A stretch of 64,000 bases of DNA, taken from Tenggerimyces flavus (GTDB lineage: Bacteria > Actinomycetota > Actinomycetes > Propionibacteriales > Actinopolymorphaceae). The notes under the pieces are model-generated. The model was not told the origin of the DNA, made no database searches, and saw only the letters and a program-made list of their open reading frames with translations. Made by a program: the position numbers and the translations under genes. The DNA lies in the NCBI RefSeq assembly GCF_016907715.1, contig NZ_JAFBCM010000001.1, positions 3,658,001-3,722,000 on the forward strand, written 5' to 3'. Of this stretch, positions 24,967 to 35,250 are shown in pieces; position 1 is the first letter of the stretch; every line of letters starts with the position of its first letter.

Positions 24967-27954
24967 ATGGAGATCCGGGTCCTCGGGCCGGTCCAAGCCT
25001 GGGCGGACGGCGACGAGATCGACCTCGGGCCGCGCAAGCGCCGGCACCTGCTCGCGCTGCTGGCGCTCGAGCTCGGCCGTCTCGTTCCGCTGGACCGCCT
25101 CGTCGACCTGCTCTGGGGTACGGATCCGCCCGCCGGCGCGCGGCGGGTGATCTTCGCCCACGTCTCGCGGCTCCGGCACACCCTCGCCGCGGCCGGTGCC
25201 GAGCGGTACGGCGTCGAGATCGCCACCGTCGACCCCGGGTACGCCCTGCACGCCGACCCGGACCGCGTCGACGTGCACCGCTTCCACCGGCTCGTCCGGC
25301 TGGCGGCCGCGGCCGACGCGCCGAAGCGGCGGGCCGACACGCTGCGTACCGCGCTCGAGCTGTGGCGCGGCGAGCCGCTGGCGGGCATCGAGCATCGGGA
25401 CCTCGCCGTCGGCGGCCTCGAGGACGCCCGGCTCGCGGCGGTCGAGGACCGCGTCGACGCCGACCTCGGCAGTGGCCGCCACCAGGACCTCGTCGAGGAG
25501 CTCGCGAGCCTCCACGACGCGCATCCGTACCGCGAACGGTTGCTCCGCCAGCTGATGCTCGCGCACTACCGTTCGGGCGCGCCGCAAGCCGCGGTTGACA
25601 GCTACGAACGGCAGCGCGCCAGGCTCGCCGACCAGCTCGGGCTCGACCTCGGTGCGGACGTCGTACGACTCCGCGAACAGATCGACCACCGTTCGCCCGA
25701 CCTCGACTACGCGCCGGACGAGTCGACGACGAGCACGGACAGGCCGAAGGTCGTACCGGCCCAACTCCCAGCCACCGTTGGCGGTTTCGTCGGCCGCGGC
25801 GACCAGCTCAGCCTGCTCGACAAGGCCGTCCACGAGTCCGCAGTCGTGCTCGTGACCGGCAGCGCCGGCGTGGGCAAGACCGCCTTGACGGTGCGCTGGA
25901 CCCATCAGGTGCGGCCACGCTTCCCCGACGGCCAGCTGTTCGTCGACCTCCGCGGCTACTCCGGCGTGCCGCCGATGACGCCGCTCGCCGCGCTCGCGTA
26001 TCTGCTGCCGGCACTCGGCGTCGACGCCGACGAGGTGCCGTTCGAGCTCGACGAGGCGAGCGCGCTGTTCCGGGAGCTCCTCGCGGAGCGCCGGACCGCG
26101 CTCGTGCTGGACAACGCCGTGTCCGCCGAGCAGGTACGGCCATTGCTGCCCGACCGGCCGGGGACGCTCGTCGTGGTCACCAGTCGCGACCGGCTCGAGG
26201 GGCTCGAGGCTGAGCGGGTGCGGCTCGACGTTCTCGACGAGGCGGACAGCCTCGAGCTGCTCGCACGCGTGATCGGTCGCGAACGGGTCACCACTGAGCG
26301 AGCGGCCGCCGTACGTCTCGCCGAGCTCTGCGCCCAGCTCCCGCTGGCGTTGCGGATCGCCGCGGCCAACCTCACCGACGACCCGACGCGCGATCTCGCC
26401 GGGTACGTCCGCGAGCTCGAGGCCGGCAACCGGCTCGCCGCGCTCGAGGTCGAGGGCGACGAGGAGACCGCCGTCCGCGGCGCGATCGACCTCTCGTACG
26501 GACGGCTCGAAGCCGAAGCCCGGCGGATGTTCCGGCTGTTCGGAGTCGTGCCCGGCCCCGACCTCGCGACCGACGCGGCCGCCGCGCTCGCGGGCAGTAC
26601 GACCGAGCACGTCGGCGCGCTGCTCGCCCAGCTCGCGAACGCGCACCTGGTCGACGAGCACGTGCCCGGCCGGTTCAGCGGCCACGACCTGCTCCGGCTG
26701 TACGCGCGCGAACGCTCGGCGGGGGAGGAGCCGGCCGCGTTCCAACGCCTCACCGACTGGTACCTCGGCCGCGTCAACGCCGCCGCAGACCTGCTCTACC
26801 CGCAGCTGCTGCGGCTGCCCGAGAACACCGGGGGAGGCGCCGCGTTCCCCGACCCGATCCACGCGCTCGGCTGGCTCGACCAGGAACGCCGCAACCTCGT
26901 CGCGCTCGTGCCCGAGGCGAGCGACCGCGCGTACCTGCTGTCCGACGCGCTGCGCGGCTTCTTCCTGCACCGCCGGCACGCCGTGGACTGGATCGCCACC
27001 GCCGAGGCGGGACGGGCCGCGGCCGCCGAGGCCGGGAACGTCCGCGCGCAGGCCGCCGCCGAGCTCAGCATCGCGCAGGCCCATCGGGCGGTGAACCGGT
27101 ACGACGAGGCGTTGGAGCACGACCATCGCGCCGAGCTGCTCGCGGCGGAAGCCGGCTGGCGGGAGGGCGAGTCGGCCGCGGTGGGCAACCTCGGCAACAC
27201 CTACAAGCTGCTCGGCAGGCTGACCGAGGCCGCCGACCACTTCACCCGGGCGCTCGCGCTGGACCAGGCGATCGGCCGTACCGACGGGCTCGCCAACAAC
27301 CTCGGCAACCTGGGCAGCCTGTACCGCGACCTCGGCCGGCTCGACCTCGCGCTCGACCACCAGACGCGGGCGCTCGCCCTGCAGCGCGAACGCGGGACCA
27401 GGGCGGGGCAGGCGAACACGTTGTCCAACCTTGGGCACATCCATCTCGACAGCGGCCACCTCGACGAGGCCCTGGCGCACCTCAGCGCGTCCCTGCTGCT
27501 CCGGCGCGAGATCGGCGACCAGCCCGGCGAGGCGGGCTCGCTCGACGGCCTCGCGTCCGTGCACTGCGCGGCGGGGAGGTACGGCGAGGCCCGTACGCAC
27601 GCCGACGCGGCGCTCGAGCTCGCCCGCGACGTCGGCCGGCGCGACTTCGAGGCCGCGGCGCTGAACACGCAGGGCACGATCGAGGCCGCGCAGGGCGCGT
27701 TCGCCCAGGCAGTCGAGCTGCACTCGCTGGCCTTGGCGCTCGCCCGGACCGTCGGCTACCGGCAGATCGAGGCGGACGCGGGCGTGGCTCTGGCGCGCGC
27801 GTTGCTCGGCGCCGGGGACGCGGCGGCCGCCCGTACGGTCGCCGCCGAGGCGCTCGCGTTCGCCCGCGCGAACGGATTCGGCGCGGCCGAACGCAGGGCC
27901 GGCTCCATCCTGGCCGACCTCGACGGGGACAATGGAGGCATCCCACCCGGCTAG
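24967..27954 (+). CDS. SARP/AfsR-type regulator with NB-ARC and TPR domains
   Basis: 995 residues. The N-terminal OmpR-like winged helix (MEIRVLGPVQAW...GPRKRRHLLALLAL, about 1-90) and the bacterial transcriptional activator domain (about 95-245) define an SARP. An NB-ARC ATPase follows, with Walker A GSAGVGKTAL (about 298-307) and an RDRLEGL-type sensor region. TPR repeats with the pattern LGNLGxxYxxLGRLxxALxHxxxALAL run from about 690 to the end. Such proteins switch on secondary metabolism or development. No biosynthetic cluster is adjacent, so the targets are unknown. The ATG at 24967 is used because the domain begins there. It is divergent from the RTX-like gene. Confidence 0.93.
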   Translation: MEIRVLGPVQAWADGDEIDLGPRKRRHLLALLALELGRLVPLDRLVDLLWGTDPPAGARRVIFAHVSRLRHTLAAAGAERYGVEIATVDPGYALHADPDRVDVHRFHRLVRLAAAADAPKRRADTLRTALELWRGEPLAGIEHRDLAVGGLEDARLAAVEDRVDADLGSGRHQDLVEELASLHDAHPYRERLLRQLMLAHYRSGAPQAAVDSYERQRARLADQLGLDLGADVVRLREQIDHRSPDLDYAPDESTTSTDRPKVVPAQLPATVGGFVGRGDQLSLLDKAVHESAVVLVTGSAGVGKTALTVRWTHQVRPRFPDGQLFVDLRGYSGVPPMTPLAALAYLLPALGVDADEVPFELDEASALFRELLAERRTALVLDNAVSAEQVRPLLPDRPGTLVVVTSRDRLEGLEAERVRLDVLDEADSLELLARVIGRERVTTERAAAVRLAELCAQLPLALRIAAANLTDDPTRDLAGYVRELEAGNRLAALEVEGDEETAVRGAIDLSYGRLEAEARRMFRLFGVVPGPDLATDAAAALAGSTTEHVGALLAQLANAHLVDEHVPGRFSGHDLLRLYARERSAGEEPAAFQRLTDWYLGRVNAAADLLYPQLLRLPENTGGGAAFPDPIHALGWLDQERRNLVALVPEASDRAYLLSDALRGFFLHRRHAVDWIATAEAGRAAAAEAGNVRAQAAAELSIAQAHRAVNRYDEALEHDHRAELLAAEAGWREGESAAVGNLGNTYKLLGRLTEAADHFTRALALDQAIGRTDGLANNLGNLGSLYRDLGRLDLALDHQTRALALQRERGTRAGQANTLSNLGHIHLDSGHLDEALAHLSASLLLRREIGDQPGEAGSLDGLASVHCAAGRYGEARTHADAALELARDVGRRDFEAAALNTQGTIEAAQGAFAQAVELHSLALALARTVGYRQIEADAGVALARALLGAGDAAAARTVAAEALAFARANGFGAAERRAGSILADLDGDNGGIPPG

Positions 27955-27968
27955 AGCGGAGCGGCAGC

Positions 27969-28832
27969 ATGAGCAACGGGCACCCGGAGTACGTCCTGGC
28001 CCTGTCCTGCCCCGACCGCCTCGGGATCGTGCACACGGTGTCCGGCTTCATGGCCGAGCACGGCTGCAACATCGTCGACAGCCAGCAGTTCAGCGACCGG
28101 CTGAACGGGCGGTTCTTCATGCGCGTCCACCTCGAGGCACTCGAGGAGGGCACGACGCTGGAGTCCCTGCAGGTGGCGTTCGCGCCGATCGGCTCGTCGT
28201 TCGAGATGGACTGGGAGTTCCATGACTTCGCGGCGCGGTCGCGGATCCTCGTGCTGGTGTCGAAGCAGGACCACTGCGTGAACGACCTGCTCTACCGTTC
28301 GCGGATCGGCGCGATCCCGGCGGACATCGTGGGTGTCGTCTCCAACCACCCGGACACCGAGGCGATGGTGGAGGCGGTGGGCATCCCGTTCCACCACCTG
28401 CCGGTGACGCCCGCGACGAAACTCCAACAGGAGCAGCGGATTCTCGAGCTCGTCGACGAGCATCGCGTCGACCTCGTCGTGCTCGCCCGCTACATGCAGG
28501 TGCTGTCCGACGACCTGTGCGCGAAGCTCGTCGGGCGGGCGATCAACATCCACCACTCGTTCCTGCCGAGCTTCAAGGGCGCGAAGCCGTACCACCAGGC
28601 GTACGAACGAGGCGTGAAGCTGATCGGCGCGACCGCGCACTACGTGACGGCGGTGCTCGACGAGGGCCCGATCATCGAGCAGGAGGTCGCGCGCGTCGAC
28701 CACTCGCTCGCGCCGTCGCAGCTCGTCGCGGTGGGTCGCGACCTGGAATGTCTGGCTCTTGCTCGTGCGGTGACCTGGCACCTGGAACACCGCGTCATCC
28801 TCAACGGCACAAGGACGGTGGTGTTCCGGTGA
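27969..28832 (+). CDS. purU: Formyltetrahydrofolate deformylase PurU
   Basis: 287 residues. The N-terminal ACT domain ([20 protein letters not shown]) is followed by a formyltransferase-type catalytic domain with [14 protein letters not shown] and [14 protein letters not shown], which carry the Asn/His/Asp catalytic set. PurU hydrolyses 10-formyl-THF to formate and THF, balancing one-carbon pools. It overlaps folD by 4 bp (GTGA). It begins 15 bp after the SARP gene, so read-through is possible. Confidence 0.95.
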   Translation: MSNGHPEYVLALSCPDRLGIVHTVSGFMAEHGCNIVDSQQFSDRLNGRFFMRVHLEALEEGTTLESLQVAFAPIGSSFEMDWEFHDFAARSRILVLVSKQDHCVNDLLYRSRIGAIPADIVGVVSNHPDTEAMVEAVGIPFHHLPVTPATKLQQEQRILELVDEHRVDLVVLARYMQVLSDDLCAKLVGRAINIHHSFLPSFKGAKPYHQAYERGVKLIGATAHYVTAVLDEGPIIEQEVARVDHSLAPSQLVAVGRDLECLALARAVTWHLEHRVILNGTRTVVFR

Positions 28833-29680
28833 CGGCAGTCGTACTGGACGGCAAGGCGTTCGCTTCGGAGATCAAGGCCAACCTGAAGGAACGGGTCGCG
28901 AAGCTGCGTGAGGCCGGCGTCGCCGTCGGGCTCGGCACGATTCTGGTCGGCGACGACCCGGGGTCGCACGCGTACGTCCGCGGCAAGCACCGCGACTGCG
29001 CGCAGGTGGGGATCGAGTCTTTTCAGGTGGAGCTGCCGGCTTCGGCTTCGCAGGCGGAGGTGCTGGCGGAGGTCGAGCGGCTGAACGCCGACCCGGCGTG
29101 CACGGGGTTCATCGTGCAGACGCCGCTGCCGCGTGGCATGGACGAGAGCCTGGTGCTGTCGTCGGTGCTGCCGTCGAAGGACGCGGATGGGTTGCATCCG
29201 GTCAACCTGGGTTGGCTGGTGCACCACCGGCCGGCGCCGCTGCCCTGCACGCAGCGCGGTGTCGTCGAGCTGCTGCGCCGCTTCGACGTACCGATCGAGG
29301 GCGCCGAGGTCTGCGTCCTCGGGCGCGGCCTGAACTCCGCGCGCGTGCTCGGGCTGATCTTCACGCGGCGTTCGGAGAACGCGACCGTGACGCTGTGCCA
29401 CACGAAGACCAAGGACCTCGCTTCGCACACGCGTGCCGCGGACATCGTGATCACGGCCGCTGGCTCGCCGGGGCTGCTGACGGCGGACATGATCCGCCCC
29501 GGCGCTGCCGTGGTGGACGTGGGCATCACCCGAACGGACGCCGGACTGGTCGGTGACGTCGACCCGTCGGTGCGCGAGGTCGCGGGCTGGTTCGCTCCCG
29601 TTCCCGGTGGGGTTGGGCCGATGACCCGCGCGATGCTGCTGACGAACGTGGTCGAGACCGCGGAGGGCGTCTACGCCTGA
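28829..29680 (+). CDS. folD: Bifunctional methylenetetrahydrofolate dehydrogenase/cyclohydrolase FolD
   Basis: 283 residues from the GTG that overlaps the purU stop. The substrate motif with the catalytic Lys is [10 protein letters not shown], followed by GFIVQTPLP and [12 protein letters not shown]. The dinucleotide loop reads [19 protein letters not shown], where most FolDs have GRSxxVGxPxGxLL, so this loop is unusual. The C-terminal motif [17 protein letters not shown] is intact. FolD interconverts methylene-, methenyl- and 10-formyl-THF. Pairing with PurU links formation and hydrolysis of 10-formyl-THF. Confidence 0.94.
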   Translation: MTAVVLDGKAFASEIKANLKERVAKLREAGVAVGLGTILVGDDPGSHAYVRGKHRDCAQVGIESFQVELPASASQAEVLAEVERLNADPACTGFIVQTPLPRGMDESLVLSSVLPSKDADGLHPVNLGWLVHHRPAPLPCTQRGVVELLRRFDVPIEGAEVCVLGRGLNSARVLGLIFTRRSENATVTLCHTKTKDLASHTRAADIVITAAGSPGLLTADMIRPGAAVVDVGITRTDAGLVGDVDPSVREVAGWFAPVPGGVGPMTRAMLLTNVVETAEGVYA

Positions 29681-30582
29681 GCGAGTCTGCGCAGGCTGGA
29701 CTCGAGGTCGAAGGTGAGCCAGCGGGAGAGCTGCGGGTGGGCGTGGTGTTCCCAGAGGCCGTACGGGCCGCGGCGGGTCTCGAGCCAGGCGACGAGGTCG
29801 CGGACGCGGCTGTCCTGTACCTCGGTGCGGGACGCGAGGTCGAGCAGGAACGCGAGGTCGAAGGTCACGTAGAAGGTGACCTGTCCCATCGCGCGTTCGA
29901 GTCCGACCAGCCGCGACACCTCCCAGCCGACCGCCGCCTCCTCGCGCGTCTCGCGGGCGAGCAGGTGGTCGACGCCGGTCTTGGCGGCGTCGGAGCGGCG
30001 GCGGTCGGGATGCAGGGCGAGGCAGGCGACGGCGCCCGTCGTCGACGAGCGGCAGCCGGCTCCCCGGGGGAGCCGGCGGTACGTCTTCTCCGGTTGCGCC
30101 GGCCGGCCTTTCAGCCCGAGGTCGGCCTTGGGTCCGCTGGGCCAGGAGCCGTCGGGGAGGCGTGCTCCGAGGAGCCAGTCGTACGCGCGTTCGGCCCGCG
30201 GGTCGGTGGCGAAGCCGGCCGCCGCGATCCCGCGCAACGGCACTACCGTCTGCATCGTGACGAACCGCGCGCCCTCGGTGTTCTCGTCGGCCGGGGTGTC
30301 CCACGATCCGTCCGGCTGCTGCTGGGCGAAGAGCGCGTCGACCGCGGTGGCCAGCTCCGGGCCGTCGTAGCCGAGGTAGGCGAGCTGGCAGAGCAGATAG
30401 CCGGCGGCCCTTGGATGGCGTTCGGTCGCGAGGCGGTCGAGGAGCGAACGTACGGGCCGGCTCTCGGCGATCTCCGCCTGCCACGCCTGAGCGTCTTCGT
30501 CGTCCTCGGTGATGTCCTCGAGCTCGACCGCGGCGCGCCACCGAAGCGAGGGCGACGGGTCACCGAGCAGCAGCGCGTTCAC
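29671..30582 (-). CDS. Terpenoid-cyclase-fold (squalene cyclase/prenyltransferase repeat) protein
   Basis: 303 residues with two QW-like repeats, [12 protein letters not shown] and [11 protein letters not shown], and an alpha/alpha-barrel pattern. It is half the length of squalene-hopene cyclases and lacks a DxDD motif, so it is probably not a cyclase. The function is unknown. It overlaps the convergent folD end by 10 bp. Its ATG overlaps the stop of the upstream UvrA-like gene by 4 bp, which suggests co-expression with it. Confidence 0.72.
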   Translation of the reverse strand: MNALLLGDPSPSLRWRAAVELEDITEDDEDAQAWQAEIAESRPVRSLLDRLATERHPRAAGYLLCQLAYLGYDGPELATAVDALFAQQQPDGSWDTPADENTEGARFVTMQTVVPLRGIAAAGFATDPRAERAYDWLLGARLPDGSWPSGPKADLGLKGRPAQPEKTYRRLPRGAGCRSSTTGAVACLALHPDRRRSDAAKTGVDHLLARETREEAAVGWEVSRLVGLERAMGQVTFYVTFDLAFLLDLASRTEVQDSRVRDLVAWLETRRGPYGLWEHHAHPQLSRWLTFDLESSLRRLAQA

Positions 30583-33500
30583 GTGAGCACCTCGCGGACG
30601 AACGGCGCGGTGGCGCTGTTGGCCTTGGCGAGCGCCTCGGGCGGGCCCTCGAAGACGATCGCGCCGCCGTCAGGCCCGGCGCCGGGACCGAGCTCGACGA
30701 CCCAGTCGCACGCCGCGAGGAGCACGGGGTCGTGCTCGACGACGAGAACGGTGTTGCCTGCTTCGACGAGCGCGTCGAGCGCACTGGCGAGCACGGCGAC
30801 GTCGGTCAGCTGCAGGCCGGCGGTGGGCTCGTCGAGGACGTACAGGGCGCTGCCCTTGCCGGGGCGGGCGAGCTGCTTGGCGAGCTTGAGGCGTTGCGCT
30901 TCGCCGCCCGAGAGGCTCCAACCGGGTTGGCGAACGACGAGGTAGCCGAGGCCCAGCGCGAGCGCGGCGTCGCCCACCCGTCGTACGGCGTCGACGTCCC
31001 TCCACTCCTCGACGAGCTCGGCGATGGTCAGGCCTTCGATGTCGGCGAGGGTCCGGCCGCGCTCGACCAGCGTCGCGACCTCGCGGCGATAGCCGGAGCC
31101 GCCGCAGGCGTCGCACGCCTGGGTCACCAACGGCAGGAACGCCATGTCCTGTTGCCAGGTCCCCTTGCCACCGCAGGCGTCGCAGCCGTACGTGAGGTCC
31201 TTGATCGTGAGGCCTGCCTCTTCGCTCGCGGCGAACGACTTCCGCACGGCGGCGATCAGCCCGAGGTACATGCCGGGCGAGGTGATCTCCGCACGGGACT
31301 GGTCGGCGACGATCGTCCGTTCGGGGGCGCCGTCGATGGTGTCGTGGGTGCCGGGTTCGATGCGGACGATCCCGATGCCCGTGACGTTCGTCTTCGGCCG
31401 GGTCAGCGCCAGCGCGATGGTGTCGACGACCAGAGAGGATTTGCCCGAACCCGACACGCCGCAGACGCCGACCAGCACGCCGAGCGGGAGGCGAACGTTC
31501 AAGCCACGCAGGTTGTTCTCGCGTGCTCCGGTGATCTGCATCCATCCGGTCGGCTCGCGGCGGTGCTCGCGGCGCGGGAGCTCGACCTGTCCGTCGAGGA
31601 CGGCGCGGGTGACCGACTCGGGGCTCTCCAGGTCGACGACGCGGCCGCCGGCGTGTCCGGGGCCGGGGCCGATCTCGACGACGGCGTCGGCGGTACGGAT
31701 GAGCGTGGGATCGTGCTCGACGGCGATCACGGTGTTGCCGGCGTCGCGCAGTTCGGTGAGCGCTCCGGCGAGCGCGGCCACCTCCGCGGGATGCAGGCCT
31801 CGCGACGGTTCGTCGAGCAGCACGGTCGTCCCGACGAGGCCGCCGCCGAGCACCGACGCCAACTTGATCCGCTGCGCCTCGCCCGCGGACAGCGTCCACG
31901 TCTGCCGGTACAGGTCGAGGTAGCCGAGCCCGACTGAGCGCAGGAAGCCAAGGCGACGCAAGGCGACCTCGCGGGCGTCCGCGGCGTGCTCGTCGTCTGG
32001 TTGCTTCATCGACGCCAGGACGGCTTCGAGCTCGGCGAAGGACGCCGAGAACAGGTCGTGGCGGTCGCGACCCCCGAGGCGCATCGCCAGGTAGGGGGCG
32101 CGAAGATGCTTGCCCCCACACTCCCGGCACGGGAACGACCTGGTCTCCGCGCCGCCCAGGTCCTGGCGGGCCCAGTCGTTCAGCCCGCTCCAGGACGAGT
32201 CGCCGAACAGGACCACGTGCCGGACCTCGTCACTCAGCTCCGACCATGGCGTGCTCGGGTCGAACTGGTACCGCTCCGCCAGCCTCACCAACACCGAGTT
32301 GGCGGTGACGACGTCCGGGCGGAACCACGCCATGCTCCCGACGAAGCAGCGCGTGAGGGGGAGCTCCGGCCGCACGATCAGGTCGAGCTTGTACTCCCGC
32401 TCGACGCCAACCCCCAAGCACTGCGGGCAGATCGACACCGGCGACCCAGTGAGGTGACGCGGTTCGATCGGCACCGCACGCGTCGCACAGTCGCCGCAGG
32501 TCCACGCCGCGCCAGGTTTCGGTGAGGTGCGGCGAACGTTGGCGCCGCCACACGTGAGGCACGAGCGCACGCCGGCGCGCGCCAGGACGAGGGAGACGAG
32601 ACGGTCGAGGCCGCTGGACCGGCCGACAATCGTCTCGGCGGCCTCCACGCGCGAGGGGCCGCCGGCGGGGAAGATCGTGCCGGACGGGTCGATGATCACC
32701 GTCGGGCCGAGGCCGGTGAGCTCGTCGACCGGTGCTTCCGGGCCTTCGCGTACCGACTGGCGTTCGTACACCGACAGGCACTCGAGCAGGCGCCGGGTGG
32801 CCTCGGCCGCGAGCACGTCGCGCACCAGGGACGACTTGCCCGAACCCGAGACGCCGGTCACGACCGTGAACTTGTCCTTGGCGAATTCGACGTCGACCTT
32901 CTGCAGGTTGTGGGCGCGGGCGCCTCGCACGCTGATCGTGCCGCTCGACCGTCGTCGCGTTCGCGGCTTGGCGCGCGGTGTCACCTTGGGGCGCTGCTCC
33001 TCGAGGGGCGGGCCGCAGTGCAGGAGCTGCCCGCCGTCGGGTCCGCCTCCCGGTCCGAGGTCGATGCGCCAGTCGGCGGCGGCGATCACGTCCCCCTGGT
33101 GCTCGACGACGACCACTGTGCAGCCGTTGTCGGTCAGCCTTTCGAGTACCTGCAGCAGGTGGTCGAGATCGGCGGGGTGCAGGCCGGTCGTCGGTTCGTC
33201 GAGCAGCAAGAGGTCGCCAGACTTGGCCTTGGTCACCTCCCGCGCGAGCCGTACGCGTTGGGCCTCGCCGCCCGAGAGGCTCGGCGAGGGCTGGCCCAGC
33301 GTCACGTACCCGAGCCCCACCTCCACCAGCGTGTCGAGGATCCGGGTAACGGCCCGATGCTCGGCGAACAACGCCTTCGCCTCGTCGACGCTGCTGGCCA
33401 GGACGTCGGCGATCGACAGGCCGTTCCACGTCGCTTCGAGGACCTCGGGCCGGTAGCGCTTGACCTCGCACACCTCGCACGCGACCCAGACTGGCGCGAC

Positions 33501-35228
33501 GTGCGGGAGCGTGATCGCGTGCGCGCCCATGCCCTCGCAGGCTGGACATGCCCCGTCCCCGTTGAACGTGAACTCCGACGGCGACCACCCCGTCGCCTCC
33601 GCGAACACGTCGCGGATGCGGTCGAAGACCTTGGTGTACGTCGCCGGGTTGGACCGAGGGTTGTTGCCCAGCGGCTTCTGGTCGACCGCGATGGCACGGA
33701 CCTTCGGCGCGTCGAACGTCGCGCAGCCGACGGGCAACTTGTCGTGGAGCGAGGCCAGGAGGACGTCGCGCGCCAGCGTGGTCTTGCCCGCGCCCGACGG
33801 ACCGGTGATGACCGTGAGCGCTCCGAACGGGAGCTCGCAGTCGACATCGCGCAGGTTGCGGAGGTTGGCGCCGGTGAGGCGGATCCGTTCGTCGGCGACC
33901 TTCCTTGGCGCGGGGCGTTTGCGGGCGGCCGCCGAGAATCCGCGACCCGACGCGGTGTCCGCGCGCCAGAGCTCGGCGGGCGGTCCCTGGAAGACCAGCC
34001 GCCCGCCGCCGCTGCCTCCCGCGGGACCGATCTCGACGACGTCGTCGGCCATCGCGATCGCGGTCCGGTCGTGCTCGACCATCAGGACGGGGCCGGGTAG
34101 CGAGGCGATGGCGTCCAACAGGCGTTGCAGATCGGTGTGGTGCAGGCCGATGGTCGGCTCGTCCAGGACGTGCAGGAGGTCTTCGAGGCGGCCGCCGAGC
34201 ACGACCGCGAGCCTGGTGCGTTGCGCCTCGCCGCGGGACAGCGTGGGCATCGAACGGTCGAGGGCGAGATGCCCGAGACCCAGCGTCGCCAGGGGACGGA
34301 GGCGCCGGAGCAGCTCGTCCTGCAGGCGCGCCGCGCGTGGGCCGACTTTCAGCTGCTCGACGAACGCGAGTGCCTCGCTCACCGAGCGGGCCAGCAGCTC
34401 GTCGAAGGCGACGCCCTTGAGGCGGTGCGACGAGGTGTCCACCTCCTGGTCGCGGAACGCCGCCGGCGCCAGCGGCTTCACCCATTCCGTGCAGCTCGGG
34501 CAGATGGGTGCCCGCAGGACGGGCGTTCCGTTGAGGCGGACCTCGTGGGAGCCCAACGCGTCGGCTTGCTCGAGGGTGGCGCGTACCTCGGCCGCCTTCG
34601 CGTCCGCGGGGAGGGAGGCGATGCGTACGACGACGTCGTGCGGCTTCGTCGGGTCGAGCTTGCGCTTCGCCCACGGCTTGCCGTCGATCGTCACCGCGTC
34701 GAACCGGCCGCGCAGCTCGGCGAGCAGCCGTTCGTGCACCCGCGTCAGTCCGCGTACGACCGCCACCTCGACGTCGAGGCTGCCCTGGGCGGCGAGCAGG
34801 TCGACGGCGATCGTGAGCCGTTCCTCCCGCGACACGGCCCGGACGGGCACGCCGCAGGTCGGGCAGCTGACGTCGGCGAAGCGGGCGTAGAGGATGCGCA
34901 GGAACGGGTGCAGGCCGACCGAAGTCGCGACGGTCGACGCGGGGTTGACGTTGAGCACGTTCTGCTCGATCGCGACCGCCGGCCCCAAGCCCTCGACGCC
35001 GCGCACCTGCGCGGCCGGCAGCCGCGCACGTCCGAGCCCGAGTGCCTCGATGAACCGGCGCCGCGCCTCGGCGTAGACGACCTCGAACGCGAGCGACGAC
35101 TTCCCCGACCCGGAGACCCCGACCACCGCCGTCAGCCCCGGCCCGAAGGTCACATCGACGTCGCGCAGATTGTGCTCCGCGGCACCCCGAACCACCACCT
35201 GTCTCGGCGGTGCGGCGCGACGCGACAT
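30579..35228 (-). CDS. Giant UvrA-like protein with four ABC ATPase domains
   Basis: 1549 residues, against about 950 for UvrA. Four Walker A motifs occur: GVSGSGKSS (37-45), GPSGAGKTT (about 476), GVSGSGKSS (about 790) and GVSGSGKSS (about 1255). Each has a UvrA-type signature: LSRGEAQR, LSGGEAQR, LSAGEAQR and LSGGEAQR. Each also has a Walker B DEP. Zinc-type CxxC pairs (CPTC 122-125, CPSC, CPAC, CDAC) are scattered as in UvrA. The layout is two UvrA-like units fused head to tail, so one chain could equal the usual UvrA dimer. Insertion domains differ from canonical UvrA. DNA-damage or drug-resistance roles are known for UvrA paralogs; this one's role is inferred only. Confidence 0.85.
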   Translation of the reverse strand: MSRRAAPPRQVVVRGAAEHNLRDVDVTFGPGLTAVVGVSGSGKSSLAFEVVYAEARRRFIEALGLGRARLPAAQVRGVEGLGPAVAIEQNVLNVNPASTVATSVGLHPFLRILYARFADVSCPTCGVPVRAVSREERLTIAVDLLAAQGSLDVEVAVVRGLTRVHERLLAELRGRFDAVTIDGKPWAKRKLDPTKPHDVVVRIASLPADAKAAEVRATLEQADALGSHEVRLNGTPVLRAPICPSCTEWVKPLAPAAFRDQEVDTSSHRLKGVAFDELLARSVSEALAFVEQLKVGPRAARLQDELLRRLRPLATLGLGHLALDRSMPTLSRGEAQRTRLAVVLGGRLEDLLHVLDEPTIGLHHTDLQRLLDAIASLPGPVLMVEHDRTAIAMADDVVEIGPAGGSGGGRLVFQGPPAELWRADTASGRGFSAAARKRPAPRKVADERIRLTGANLRNLRDVDCELPFGALTVITGPSGAGKTTLARDVLLASLHDKLPVGCATFDAPKVRAIAVDQKPLGNNPRSNPATYTKVFDRIRDVFAEATGWSPSEFTFNGDGACPACEGMGAHAITLPHVAPVWVACEVCEVKRYRPEVLEATWNGLSIADVLASSVDEAKALFAEHRAVTRILDTLVEVGLGYVTLGQPSPSLSGGEAQRVRLAREVTKAKSGDLLLLDEPTTGLHPADLDHLLQVLERLTDNGCTVVVVEHQGDVIAAADWRIDLGPGGGPDGGQLLHCGPPLEEQRPKVTPRAKPRTRRRSSGTISVRGARAHNLQKVDVEFAKDKFTVVTGVSGSGKSSLVRDVLAAEATRRLLECLSVYERQSVREGPEAPVDELTGLGPTVIIDPSGTIFPAGGPSRVEAAETIVGRSSGLDRLVSLVLARAGVRSCLTCGGANVRRTSPKPGAAWTCGDCATRAVPIEPRHLTGSPVSICPQCLGVGVEREYKLDLIVRPELPLTRCFVGSMAWFRPDVVTANSVLVRLAERYQFDPSTPWSELSDEVRHVVLFGDSSWSGLNDWARQDLGGAETRSFPCRECGGKHLRAPYLAMRLGGRDRHDLFSASFAELEAVLASMKQPDDEHAADAREVALRRLGFLRSVGLGYLDLYRQTWTLSAGEAQRIKLASVLGGGLVGTTVLLDEPSRGLHPAEVAALAGALTELRDAGNTVIAVEHDPTLIRTADAVVEIGPGPGHAGGRVVDLESPESVTRAVLDGQVELPRREHRREPTGWMQITGARENNLRGLNVRLPLGVLVGVCGVSGSGKSSLVVDTIALALTRPKTNVTGIGIVRIEPGTHDTIDGAPERTIVADQSRAEITSPGMYLGLIAAVRKSFAASEEAGLTIKDLTYGCDACGGKGTWQQDMAFLPLVTQACDACGGSGYRREVATLVERGRTLADIEGLTIAELVEEWRDVDAVRRVGDAALALGLGYLVVRQPGWSLSGGEAQRLKLAKQLARPGKGSALYVLDEPTAGLQLTDVAVLASALDALVEAGNTVLVVEHDPVLLAACDWVVELGPGAGPDGGAIVFEGPPEALAKANSATAPFVREVLT

Positions 35229-35250
35229 AGCCGCGACCCTACAAGGAGGG

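Noticed and set aside
24538-27723. A 1061-codon minus-strand frame opposite the SARP gene
   Set aside because: Same cause; composition is Arg/Gly/Val-heavy with no domain, and it also runs into the RTX-like gene.
24967-30582. A secondary-metabolite cluster around the SARP and cyclase-fold genes
   Set aside because: Neighbours are purU, folD and a UvrA-like gene; no core biosynthetic enzyme is present, and the cyclase-fold protein lacks a catalytic motif.
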